NCBI RefSeq assembly: GCF_900111895.1 | Contig: NZ_FOKB01000009.1 | Coordinates: 1-64,000, forward strand | DNA length: 64,000 nucleotides | DNA from: Pseudomonas simiae | Lineage (GTDB): Bacteria > Pseudomonadota > Gammaproteobacteria > Pseudomonadales > Pseudomonadaceae | Reading direction: 5' to 3' | Shown: positions 51,701 to 59,834 of the stretch, one piece after another | How the letters are laid out: each line of letters opens with the position of its first letter | Position numbering within the stretch: the stretch's first letter is position 1 | Program-made: the position numbers and the translations under genes | The notes under the pieces: model-generated | The model's input: the letters and a program-made list of their open reading frames with translations, nothing else | What the model was told of the DNA's origin: nothing | Databases searched by the model: none

Positions 51701-53666
51701 AGTAGTAGTCACGGCGCTCGCGCACCAGGCGCACCTTGAGGTTTTGCGCGGCGAGTTTCTGCCCGTCCTGGTTGGCCAGCAGTACTTCGAATTCCGCCGG
51801 GCCATCGCCATTGGTTTCCTGGCCGTCAAACAACCCGCGCAGGCCCGGAAGCTGCTCGGCGGGCCAGATCGGCTGCACCAGACGCCGCGTGATCGGTCGC
51901 CCGCCGGACTCCTGCAGGCTGGCTTGCACGATCAGTTGCAACGGCGACTTGGCCTCGGCCCACTTGCTTTCCAGGGTCAGCGTTTCCTGGCCCTTGGCGT
52001 CGAGCACGCTTTCTTCCAGTTCGAAATCCTGGCTCAGCTCTTCTTCGGTCACGGAGCCGAACTGATAGCCCGGCAGCGACTTGACCGCTTCGCGCAACGG
52101 TCGCACATAGACTTGGCCGCTGACGCGATTGCCCGAGGCGGGCGCGCCATACAGGTAACGCCCGTTGACCTGGATCACCGCGTCATTCGCCGGGCTCAAC
52201 GCGGTGTCGCTACCCTTGAGTTCCAGCGCCAGGCGCTCGGGCAGGAAGTCTTCGACGAGGAACTCATAGAGCTGTGGCTTGCCATCGCCCAGGTCGAACA
52301 CCAACTGCCAACGCCCGGTCGGCGCTTCGCCGGCCAGTTGCAGTTGATATTGATAGAGGCCGGAGGCGTCGGCGTCCCAGACGAATTTACGGCTGACCTG
52401 CTCATCCGGGCGACGCACTTCGACGCTCACCGGCTGCGGTTTGACCGCGTTGCCGTCCTTGTCGCGCAGCAAGGCGTTGAGCAGCACGGTTTCGCCAGGG
52501 CGATACAGGTCACGCGGACCGAACACAAAGAACTGCAAAGGGTGGGAGGGTTGGCCGCCAATGTCGAACTCGGCCAAGTCCAGTGCCGCGCTGTCGAGGC
52601 GCAACATACTGGTCTGTTCCCCCTGCTTGGCCAGCAGCACCTGGGCCTTTTTCGGCAATGGCAATTCGGCGTGGCCGCCCTTCTCGGTCTTGCCCTGGCC
52701 CAGCACGCGACCTTCGGCGTCGAGCACTTCAAGGTCGACGCCATCCAGCGCCTTGCCACCTTCCAGCGCCTGGGTAAACACATCCAGGCGGTTGGCGTAG
52801 CGGTGCACCGACAGGCCGATATCACTCAGGGTAAACAGCGTGGCCGGCTGCGAATAGTTGTAAGTGCCCGAGGCACGCATCACCGCGAGGTAAACGCCCG
52901 GTTGCTGCAATGGCTTGAGGCCGGCGATCGGCAGCAGCAGGGTCTCGCGGGTGTTGCGCGCCGGGTTCAAGTCGAAACGTCCGCCGTAGACCAGGTCGGC
53001 CAGGGGCAGCAGTTCGCGGGATTCATAACTTTGCAGGCTGGTGTTGCGGCCCCACTGCGCGAGAAATGTGGGCAGGGATTCGGGTTTGATGCGGAAGAAT
53101 TCGACGTCGATCTTGTCGACGTTCAGCGCGATCACCGGCAGCCCTTCAGCCAGGCGGGTTGGCAGCAAGGTGCCACGGCTGGCGAAGCCGACAGTGGCTT
53201 GCAGGTCGCGGGTTTCCAGGCGGGCGGTGTACTCGGCGGCAAGCTTGTTGTCGTTGACGGCCTTCACACCAGCGTCGACGGTCAGCACCAGTTTGCGCTG
53301 CGGTTCGAGGTGGCGCAGGCGCAACTCCATCAGGTTGTCGGAGATCTCCCAGGCACCATCGACCTTGCCGGACTTGCTGTCCACCAGGTGAAGCTTGTCA
53401 GCAAATTTCTGATCGGGGTCCAACGGAATGGAAAAACTCACGGAAAGCGTGCTGGCACCGTCGAGTTGTACTTCGGACACGTCCACCACACTCAACTCAC
53501 GTCCGGCGTAACGTTGCTTCAGCGCCGCCACATCCACCGCGGCCTTGGCCGGTTTGGGCGCCACTGTCGCCGCTGCGGGAGCGGTTGGGGCCGCCGGTTT
53601 ATCGGAGGAATCGCAGGCGCTCAGCAGGGCCAGCGCGCAAGCAAGGAACAGTCCTTTGTTAAGCAT
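48756..53666 (-). CDS. yfhM: Alpha-2-macroglobulin-family lipoprotein
   Basis: A 1636-residue protein with the lipobox LLSAC (C18). It has MG-type beta domains, a bait-like central region, and the thioester motif PYGCLEQ (C1164) in the C-terminal helical TED domain (LLGMQRYNGSFGLWG). Bacterial alpha-2-macroglobulins trap proteases in the periplasm and are encoded with PBP1C, as here. The start at 53666 (MLNKGLF) gives a good lipoprotein signal; 37 earlier codons are unlikely. The window's largest gene. Confidence 0.9.
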   Translation of the reverse strand: MLNKGLFLACALALLSACDSSDKPAAPTAPAAATVAPKPAKAAVDVAALKQRYAGRELSVVDVSEVQLDGASTLSVSFSIPLDPDQKFADKLHLVDSKSGKVDGAWEISDNLMELRLRHLEPQRKLVLTVDAGVKAVNDNKLAAEYTARLETRDLQATVGFASRGTLLPTRLAEGLPVIALNVDKIDVEFFRIKPESLPTFLAQWGRNTSLQSYESRELLPLADLVYGGRFDLNPARNTRETLLLPIAGLKPLQQPGVYLAVMRASGTYNYSQPATLFTLSDIGLSVHRYANRLDVFTQALEGGKALDGVDLEVLDAEGRVLGQGKTEKGGHAELPLPKKAQVLLAKQGEQTSMLRLDSAALDLAEFDIGGQPSHPLQFFVFGPRDLYRPGETVLLNALLRDKDGNAVKPQPVSVEVRRPDEQVSRKFVWDADASGLYQYQLQLAGEAPTGRWQLVFDLGDGKPQLYEFLVEDFLPERLALELKGSDTALSPANDAVIQVNGRYLYGAPASGNRVSGQVYVRPLREAVKSLPGYQFGSVTEEELSQDFELEESVLDAKGQETLTLESKWAEAKSPLQLIVQASLQESGGRPITRRLVQPIWPAEQLPGLRGLFDGQETNGDGPAEFEVLLANQDGQKLAAQNLKVRLVRERRDYYWNYSENDGWSYHFNEKFLNLDEQTLNIKAGDTAKVSFQVEWGPYRVEVEDPQTGLVSSLRFWAGYQAQDNTEGGAVRPDQVKLALDKPAYGDGDTANVTVTPPAAGKGYLLVESAEGPLWWQEIDVPAEGKSFAVKLDPKWSRHDLYVSALVIRPGERKANITPKRAVGLLHLPLDRTQRKLGVTLTAPEKMRPKQPLTVKIAAKNADGSVPKQVHVLVAAVDVGILNITEYPTPDPYSSLFGRKAYGVDQFDIYGQLIEAGQGRLASLAFGGDAALAKGGKRPDTSVTIVALQSAPVTLNEQGEGEVSVNIPDFNGELRLMAQAWSDDRYGMAEAKTVIAAPLIAELSAPRFMAGGDQTTLALDLSNLSGKPQKLDVQLSADGQLELVNSGVQSVELKQGQRTTLRIPVKAWGGLGQGKVKVTVNGLDLPGENLPPFTREWTLGVRPAYPALLKHYRAVLKDQPWSLPAGTLDQFDASGRQALLSLSSRPPLNLGAQISALKAYPYGCLEQTASGLYPSLYADDALLKRLSIKGESDSERKRKIELGIERLLGMQRYNGSFGLWGADGEEEYWLTAYVTDFLLRARDQGFAVPPEALKKASERLLRYVQERNLIDVDYSDNADHTRFAVQAYAGMVLARSQQAPLGALRSIFERRSDARSGLPLVQLAIALQKMGDQPRADQALLAGLAAQRNANEWLADYGSPLRDQAMILALLEENDLAKGKREERLFTLSDQLAASPYLSTQERNSLFLAGRLGFAKPDSNWQVSLTGSGGVQELNNQQSTLELEGKLLSSDLTLSNQGETPVYQQLTISGYPQVPPAPGGDNLSIRREYLGMNGQPLNLRSLNSGDLVLVHLAVSAKQRVPDALVVDLLPAGLELENQNLAQSAASLENASSQVKEWRESMQNASLKHQEFRDDRYVAAINLEGSGTTHLLYLARAVTPGTYRVPPPQVESMYRPNWQAVGETPADLVIKGADISM

Positions 53667-53844
53667 GGGGCACTCGTTGTGAGGGGGTCCGAGAGGTGAA
53701 CTATATATCAGCCCGCGGGGGGTCGATGTGGTGCTGGTCACATTGACCGACGGAGGGTGGTTTGGTTCTGATGTCATCCTGGATCAAGCCAAATCCCACA
53801 GCCAAGGGCAGCCAGTTACAATGCCGCTCCCCCAAGGAGCCTGC

Positions 53845-55188
53845 ATGCCCACCTTACTCACCGACTGGCGCCACCGCCCCACCCACCGACGCGTCTGGGC
53901 CCTGGCCGCGCCGATGATCCTGTCGAACATCTCGGTGCCGCTGGTGGCCCTGGTCGACAGCATGGTGATCGGCCATCTGCCCCACGCGCACCAGTTGGGC
54001 GCCGTCGCGGTCGGCGCCAGCCTGTATACCTTTCTCGCCTGGGCCATGGGTTTCCTGCGCATGGGCTCCACCGGCTTCGCCGCCCAGGCTGCCGGACGCA
54101 ATGATGGGGCGGCGCTGCGGCAGATCCTGCTGCAAGGCCTGCTGCTCGCACTGGGCCTGGCAATGCTATTGGGCACTGTCGGCATTCCGCTGAGCCATCT
54201 GGCCCTGGAATGGATGCAGCCGTCTCCCGAACTCAATCAACTGACCCAAGATTTTTTCCACACCCGCCTGTTCGGCCTGCCCGCCGCGCTGGCCAGCTAT
54301 GCGCTGGTCGGCTGGTTCCTTGGTACGCAAAACGCCCGCGCGCCTTTGGCGATCCTGCTCACCACCAACCTGGTCAACATCGCCCTGAACCTGTGGTTCG
54401 TACTCGGGCTGGATTGGGGGGTGGTCGGTTCGGCGCGTGCGTCCGTCGTGGCGGAATGGACCGGCGCTTTGCTCGGCCTGGCGATGACGCAAAAAGCCCT
54501 GCGCGCCTACCCCGGCCATATCGCCTGGGCTGCGCTGAAATGGTGGGCAAGCTGGCGACCACTGCTGGCGGTCAACCGCGATATCTTCATCCGCAGCCTC
54601 GCGCTGCAATCGGTGTTTTTCATGATCACCGTGCAAGGCGCCCGCCTGGGCGACGCCACCGTGGCCGCCAACGCGCTGCTGCTCAACGGCCTATTGCTGA
54701 CTGCCCATGCCCTGGATGGACTGGCCCACGCGGTCGAAGCCCTGTGCGGCCACGCCATCGGCGCCCATGACCGCCAAGCGCTGCGCCGCTCGCTGGTAGT
54801 GGCCGGCGGTTGGTCGCTGATCGCCAGCGTCGGCTTTGCCCTGCTGTTTACCGTCGCCGGCCACCTGTTTATTGCCATGCAGACCGACATTCCCAGCGTG
54901 CGAGAAACCGCCGATATCTACCTGCCTTACCTCGCGGTATTGCCGTTGATTGCGGTGTGGAGTTACTTGCTGGATGGTTTGTTTATCGGCGCGACGCGCG
55001 CGCGGGAAATGCGCAATGGCATGCTGTTGACGGTGGTTTTGGTGCTGCCCATTGCCTGGGCGTTGCAAGGATTGGGCAACCACGGGCTGTGGATAACCTT
55101 CCTGGTGTTTATGACGGTGCGCAGTCTCACCCTTTGGGCGATTGCCTGGCGCCTAAATCGGCAGGGGCTATGGCTAGGTAGTAGCTGA
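53845..55188 (+). CDS. MATE-family efflux transporter, DinF type
   Basis: A 447-residue protein with 12 membrane helices. It begins with HRRVWALAAPMILSNISVPL and VDSMVIGHL, typical of the DinF branch. It exports drugs or organic cations in exchange for Na+ or H+. AAGGAG precedes the ATG at 53845. It is divergent from yfhM across 178 bp. Confidence 0.85.
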   Translation: MPTLLTDWRHRPTHRRVWALAAPMILSNISVPLVALVDSMVIGHLPHAHQLGAVAVGASLYTFLAWAMGFLRMGSTGFAAQAAGRNDGAALRQILLQGLLLALGLAMLLGTVGIPLSHLALEWMQPSPELNQLTQDFFHTRLFGLPAALASYALVGWFLGTQNARAPLAILLTTNLVNIALNLWFVLGLDWGVVGSARASVVAEWTGALLGLAMTQKALRAYPGHIAWAALKWWASWRPLLAVNRDIFIRSLALQSVFFMITVQGARLGDATVAANALLLNGLLLTAHALDGLAHAVEALCGHAIGAHDRQALRRSLVVAGGWSLIASVGFALLFTVAGHLFIAMQTDIPSVRETADIYLPYLAVLPLIAVWSYLLDGLFIGATRAREMRNGMLLTVVLVLPIAWALQGLGNHGLWITFLVFMTVRSLTLWAIAWRLNRQGLWLGSS

Positions 55189-55204
55189 AAGAATAAGATC
55201 CCGG

Positions 55205-55310
55205 CGTGGGAGCTGGCTTGCCTGCGATGGCGGTGGGTCAGACAACATTCCAGCACTGACACACCGCCATCGCGGCGGTTCGACAAGCCCGGCTCCCCAT
55301 TAGAGCCGGG
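55205..55310. repeat. REPIN-like element and hairpin after speA
   Basis: The left part GTGGGAGCTGGCTTGCCTGC is followed by GATGGCGGTG and its inverse CACCGCCATCGC (55262-55273). A second stem, CCCGGCTC (55288-55295) with GAGCCGGG (55303-55310), ends 10 bp before the speA stop. The same type of element occurs at 63567-63655. It lies between convergent genes. Confidence 0.7.
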
Positions 55311-55319
55311 TCACGTCAC

Positions 55320-57233
55320 TTATGACGACAGGTACGAAGAGCGCGTCAGCCCCAGACGCAACGCATCCAGGAACTGGGTACGCTCACTGGCACTGATCTT
55401 CGCGCTCGCACATTTATCACGGTAATGCGTCATCAACTCCTCCGGCGACAAGTGCACATAACGCAGCATGTCTTCGATCGTGTCGTGGGTCTCGATACCG
55501 GCGCTGTACACCGAACCGTCTTCACGCTGGTAGATGTTCACCGAGTCGGTGTCACCGAAAAGGTTGTGCATATCACCCAGGATTTCCTGGTAAGCACCGA
55601 CCAGGAAGATACCCAGCAAGTAGTCCTCGCCTTCGTTCAAGCCGTGAACCGGCAGGCTGGTCTCGATGGACTGCTCGTCGACGTATTGCTTGATCTTGCC
55701 GTCGGAGTCACACGTCAGGTCTTGCAGTACGGCACGGCGCAGCGGCTCTTCGTCGAGACGGTGCAGCGGCAGGATCGGCAGGACCTGGCCGATGGCCCAG
55801 GTGTCCGGCAGGCTCTGGAACACCGAGAAGTTGCAGATGTACTTGTCGGCCAGCTTGTCGTTGAGCTCGTCCAGCACCTGGCGGTGCGAGCGCTGGCGGG
55901 CCTTCAGCGAGTTATGCAGGCGGCGGCACACGGCGAAGTAGCATTGTTCGGCCAGGGCTTTCTCGGCCAGGGTCAGCTTGCCGTCGGCGTACTGGGTGGC
56001 CACGTCGCTCATGTAGTGGGTGGCGCGCCAGTAGGTTTCGGTGACCATCTCGATGTCGGTCGGGCCGAGCAGGTCCACCAGCCACTGCACGGTTTCCGGC
56101 AGGGCTTCCTTGTTCTCGATCACCGGCACGTCGTCGTTGTGCTTCTCGACGTCGGTCACCTGCACCACCAGCATGGCGTGGTGGGCGGTCAGCGAACGGC
56201 CACTTTCGGAGAAGATGTTCGGGTGCGGCAGGCTCTGCGCGTCGCAGAATTCCTTGAGCATGCCCACGACCACGCCGGCGTAGTCGTCCATGTCGTAGTT
56301 GATCGAGCTGGCGTTACGCGAGTGGGTGCCGTCGTAGTCCACGCCCAAGCCACCGCCGACGTCGATGTGGTCCACCGGCAGGCCGAGGTTGCGCAATTCG
56401 CCGTAGTAACGGATGGCTTCCTTGAAACCGTGCTGGTAGTCGGCCAGGTTGGCGATCTGCGAGCCCATGTGGAAGTGCAGCAGGCGAATGCCCTGGTCCA
56501 GGCCGGCGGCGCGGAAGCGCTCGACGACGGACAACAGCTGCGCCGCCGACAGACCGAACTTGGACTTCTCGCCACCGGTGTCCGCCCATTTGCTCGACGC
56601 CAGGGACGACAAGCGCACGCGCAGGCCGACCTGTGGCTTGACCTTGAGGCTGGCAGCCTCTTCGATCACCAGTTCAACTTCGGATTCTTTCTCGATCACG
56701 ATGAACACGTTGTGGCCGAGTTTCTGGCCCATCAGCGCGAGGCGGATGAACTCACGGTCCTTGTAGCCGTTGCAGACGATGGTGCCGCCCTTCGGCGCCA
56801 GGGCCAGCACGGCCAGCAGCTCGGGCTTGGAGCCGGCTTCGAGGCCGATGGACACGTTTTGGGTGGCGATGATGTTTTCGATCACCGCTTCCTGCTGGTT
56901 CACCTTGATCGGGTACAGCGCGGTGTACTTGCTCTGGTATTCCAGGCGCTCGATGTTCGAATCGAAAGCGCCGGTCAGTTGGCGTACACGGTCTTGCAGG
57001 ATGTCGGGGAAGCGCACCAGCAGCGGCAACGACAGGCCGCTCTTGCGCAGCTCGTCGACTTGCTCGTACAGGTCGACTGGCGTGCTGTTCGGGCCGTTCG
57101 GACGGACTTCAACGCGACCGGCATCATTGATCGCGAAATACCCGGCCCCCCAATGGCGAATCCCGTAAACACTGCGGCTGTCCGCAACTGTCCATTGGCT
57201 GCCATCGTCTTTGCGTGTGCGTCGTACGGACAT
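55320..57233 (-). CDS. speA: Biosynthetic arginine decarboxylase
   Basis: A 637-residue PLP enzyme with alanine-racemase fold. The PLP lysine is in LYPIKVNQQ (K110). Other marks are DVGGGLGVDYDG, and HFHMGSQIANL. It makes agmatine from arginine, the first step to putrescine and spermidine. The start at 57233 has GGGGACTTCG upstream, a moderate site. Agmatine and polyamines feed the catabolism that ends at beta-alanine and the bau genes at the left end of this window. Confidence 0.92.
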   Translation of the reverse strand: MSVRRTRKDDGSQWTVADSRSVYGIRHWGAGYFAINDAGRVEVRPNGPNSTPVDLYEQVDELRKSGLSLPLLVRFPDILQDRVRQLTGAFDSNIERLEYQSKYTALYPIKVNQQEAVIENIIATQNVSIGLEAGSKPELLAVLALAPKGGTIVCNGYKDREFIRLALMGQKLGHNVFIVIEKESEVELVIEEAASLKVKPQVGLRVRLSSLASSKWADTGGEKSKFGLSAAQLLSVVERFRAAGLDQGIRLLHFHMGSQIANLADYQHGFKEAIRYYGELRNLGLPVDHIDVGGGLGVDYDGTHSRNASSINYDMDDYAGVVVGMLKEFCDAQSLPHPNIFSESGRSLTAHHAMLVVQVTDVEKHNDDVPVIENKEALPETVQWLVDLLGPTDIEMVTETYWRATHYMSDVATQYADGKLTLAEKALAEQCYFAVCRRLHNSLKARQRSHRQVLDELNDKLADKYICNFSVFQSLPDTWAIGQVLPILPLHRLDEEPLRRAVLQDLTCDSDGKIKQYVDEQSIETSLPVHGLNEGEDYLLGIFLVGAYQEILGDMHNLFGDTDSVNIYQREDGSVYSAGIETHDTIEDMLRYVHLSPEELMTHYRDKCASAKISASERTQFLDALRLGLTRSSYLSS

Positions 57234-57375
57234 CGAAGTCCCCTATAAATGAAGTCGAAGGCACCGCCCCTATCAGAGGCTGGCGCAGTCTAAAGAATGA
57301 AAATGACGATTTGCCTGCGTGCAAGGTAGGACCCCACGCGCAGGACAGAGTTTAGACACAGGTCGGAAGAGGCTT

Positions 57376-57747
57376 TCAGCCGCCGGACTTCTTGGCCTTG
57401 TACCCGAGCTTGATCAGCTCGGCCAACAGCGACTCGACGTGATCGCCCTGAATCTCAATGACGCCGTCTTTCAACGCGCCACCCGTGCCACAGCGTTTTT
57501 TCAGCGTCGTGGCCAGTTCCTTCAGGGCCTCTTCGGCCAACGGCACGCCGGTGATGGTGGTCACCGTCTTGCCGCCACGGCCCTTGCTCTCGCGTCGCAC
57601 GCGGGCAATACCGTCGCCTTCAGGGATCAGGGTCTGTTTGCAGGTACACGAATCCACGGGCTGACGACAGTCCGGGCAGTGTCGACCTGCGTCGGTGGAA
57701 AATACCAGGCCACCAAGGGCGGCGAAGGATGCGGCTTTTTTGGCCAC
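57376..57747 (-). CDS. SUI1/eIF1-type translation factor
   Basis: A 123-residue protein of the YciH/SUI1 family. An N-terminal cysteine cluster HCPDCRQPVDSCTC is a possible zinc knuckle. The SUI1 fold runs from about residue 50 (GKTVTTITGVPL, LKKRCGTGGALKDGVIEIQG). It starts at a GTG (57747) with AGAGGA upstream; a longer frame to the left has no support. Acts in translation initiation fidelity by family. It is upstream of speA in the same direction. Confidence 0.85.
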   Translation of the reverse strand: MAKKAASFAALGGLVFSTDAGRHCPDCRQPVDSCTCKQTLIPEGDGIARVRRESKGRGGKTVTTITGVPLAEEALKELATTLKKRCGTGGALKDGVIEIQGDHVESLLAELIKLGYKAKKSGG

Positions 57748-57929
57748 CGGCAATCCTCTTGGGAGGATGAAGACTGATCGGCACCCGCAAAGGGGAGTAC
57801 CGACCGCGAAGCCCCACTCAGGCAGGGGCAGCGCTACCGAACCGCCAAGGTGGTTCGGGTGAAAAGTCGCGCAGTGTAACCACAAAAAGCCGACTTGCTA
57901 AGAGCCAAATGGCGCCAATTTATGCAACT

Positions 57930-58469
57930 TTAGCGACGCAAGGCCAGATAACGGCGCAACCCTTCCTGGGCATCCGGGCAGTAAGGCTTTTGCGCAGCCT
58001 CCTGCAGGACTGTTTCAAGGGGTAAAAAGCGCGCTTCCATGACTTCTTCAGGCTGCAAACGCAGCGGCCCGTCCCAGACGGCGGAGTAGGATTTACACCA
58101 GAGCCGGCTGTCGCCATCTTCGAAGTAGAAGTGGTCATGTTCGACCAATTCCACTCCGCTGACACCCAACTCCTCTTCCAGCTCGCGAGCCGCCGACAAG
58201 GCATACGACTCACCCGCGGCCACCATCCCGCCCGCCGCCGTGTCCCAGAAACCCGGGTACAAGGCTTTGCTCAGGGTGCGCCGATGCACACACAGCTCAC
58301 CGTTGGAATTGAACAGGAATATGAAGGTGCAACGGCCGATCAGACCACGCTGGCGAAGATCGGACCTGACGAGGTGACCGAGCAGGTTGTCCTGCTCGTC
58401 GACCCAACAGATCAATTCAGCATCGGAAGCCGCGCGGTGCGCGGCCTCCTTTTGAGTAGCGTCCATCAT
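57930..58469 (-). CDS. NUDIX hydrolase
   Basis: A 179-residue protein with the Nudix box GGMVAAGESYALSAARELEE continuing to ELGVSG. The overall fold is that of the isopentenyl-diphosphate isomerase-like YfcD group. Substrate not known. The ATG at 58469 overlaps the stop of the DUF2333 gene (TGATG); a second ATG is one codon on. It is translated coupled to it. Confidence 0.82.
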   Translation of the reverse strand: MMDATQKEAAHRAASDAELICWVDEQDNLLGHLVRSDLRQRGLIGRCTFIFLFNSNGELCVHRRTLSKALYPGFWDTAAGGMVAAGESYALSAARELEEELGVSGVELVEHDHFYFEDGDSRLWCKSYSAVWDGPLRLQPEEVMEARFLPLETVLQEAAQKPYCPDAQEGLRRYLALRR

Positions 58470-59536
58470 CAACCCTGGTTGAGGAGCTGACGCAAGTCGA
58501 TCACCGCAGCGTTTGCCCGGGAAATGTAGTTGGCCATCACCAACGAATGGTTCGCCAGTACGCCGAAGCCACTGCCATTAAGGATCATGGGGCTCCAAAC
58601 CGGCTCCTGCGAGGCTTCCAGCTCACGAATGATCTGGCGCACGCTGACCGTGGCATTCTTCTTGGCCAGTACGTCGGCAAAGTCGACTTCGATGGCACGC
58701 AACAAGTGCGACAAGGCCCAAGCCTGGCCACGGGCCTCGTAAAACACGTTGTCGATCTGCATCCATGGGGTTTCCACCACTTCCTCATCGACCTGCGGCA
58801 CTTCACCCGGCGCCAGGGCTTCGGTTTTCAATGCCGTGTTCAGCTTCACCCGGCCCACGCTGGCCGACAAGCGTTGCGACAACGAACCCAAGCGCGTGGC
58901 GACGTCGCCCAGCCAGTTGTTCAGGTTGTCGGCACGCGCATAAAACAGCGCACCGCGCTGGTTAGGGTCAGACAGACGTGCTTCGTAGCGACTCAGGGAG
59001 TTGATGCCTTCCTGGTATTCCGACTCACTGGACGGGAGCACCCAGCTCTTGTTGTCGAAGTTGAAACGTGGCTCGGCCTTGGCCAGATCCGCGTCTTCGG
59101 CCGACTGCGATTGAGAGCGGGCAAAGTCTTTACGCAAGGCGCGGGTCAGGTCACGCACCTGCACCAGCACGCCGTATTCCCAGCTCGGCATGTTGTCCAT
59201 CCACAGGCCTGGCGGGAAGCGATCGTTGGAAATGTAGCCACCGGGCTTGTTCAGCAAGGTGCCGACTACGGTCTTGAGGGTTTCGACCGTGGTATAGCCC
59301 ACCACCATCTGCTTGCCTTCCTTCTCGGCGGCAAGCTGCGCATTCTGCTGCACCGGAAACAGCGCCGGCTCTTCGCTCCAGTACCAGCCCAGGGCGCCGG
59401 TGACCAACAAGTACAGGCCGAGCACGCTGAGCACGGCACGGCTCATCAGCACGGTACGAAAATAGCCGCGGTTGGTCGACTTGGGCTCAGGCGCGGGGCC
59501 TTTGGCGCTGCCTGCACGGTTTTTCCAGTCCAGCAT
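58469..59536 (-). CDS. DUF2333 family membrane protein
   Basis: A 355-residue protein with one membrane helix at about residues 32-52 (VLSVLGLYLLVTGALGWYW). The periplasmic part is helical (PGGYISNDRFPPGLWMDNMP, TVSVRQIIRELEASQEP). The family is widespread in gammaproteobacteria and its function is unknown. It is transcribed with the NUDIX gene and is divergent from gcbA with 298 bp between. Confidence 0.82.
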   Translation of the reverse strand: MLDWKNRAGSAKGPAPEPKSTNRGYFRTVLMSRAVLSVLGLYLLVTGALGWYWSEEPALFPVQQNAQLAAEKEGKQMVVGYTTVETLKTVVGTLLNKPGGYISNDRFPPGLWMDNMPSWEYGVLVQVRDLTRALRKDFARSQSQSAEDADLAKAEPRFNFDNKSWVLPSSESEYQEGINSLSRYEARLSDPNQRGALFYARADNLNNWLGDVATRLGSLSQRLSASVGRVKLNTALKTEALAPGEVPQVDEEVVETPWMQIDNVFYEARGQAWALSHLLRAIEVDFADVLAKKNATVSVRQIIRELEASQEPVWSPMILNGSGFGVLANHSLVMANYISRANAAVIDLRQLLNQG

Positions 59537-59834
59537 GGCGATATCCTTTCAATCACTTGAGTTCATGCACTTGAATTGATGGCGTGCGTTCAAACACTCC
59601 GACCACAACCCTACCCCATCGTGCCCGCCCATGCGGGGCTTTTCGCCAAACTGGCGCACTGAGGCTGTTCGACTATAAAGGATGCACGCGTTTTACGCTG
59701 CGCGACCACCCAGTCAGCAACTGAATGCGACGGGCACGCAGTTTATTGACGTATGACACTCATCCCATTGAAAAGAGGTGCTAGCATAGAGCCATCAGTC
59801 GACCTCAGCATGCGCCCTAACTAGTAGTCAGGAT
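59537..59834. promoter_or_regulatory. Divergent promoter region, DUF2333 / gcbA
   Basis: This 298-bp gap holds no gene. A TTGACG (59744-59749) could be a -35 for gcbA, but no good -10 lies at the right distance. GTCAGGAT precedes the gcbA ATG. A short GC-rich repeat, GCCCGCCCATGCGGGGC near 59620, may be a hairpin. Confidence 0.3.

Noticed and set aside
50793..53699. A 968-codon open frame antisense to yfhM
   Set aside because: It is the reverse frame of a well-supported gene in GC-rich DNA, where third-position bias keeps the opposite frame open. It shows no domain pattern and is rich in H, R, Q and A.
55425..57248. A 607-codon open frame antisense to speA
   Set aside because: Mirror frame of speA; composition is biased to V, H, Q and A and no motif is visible.
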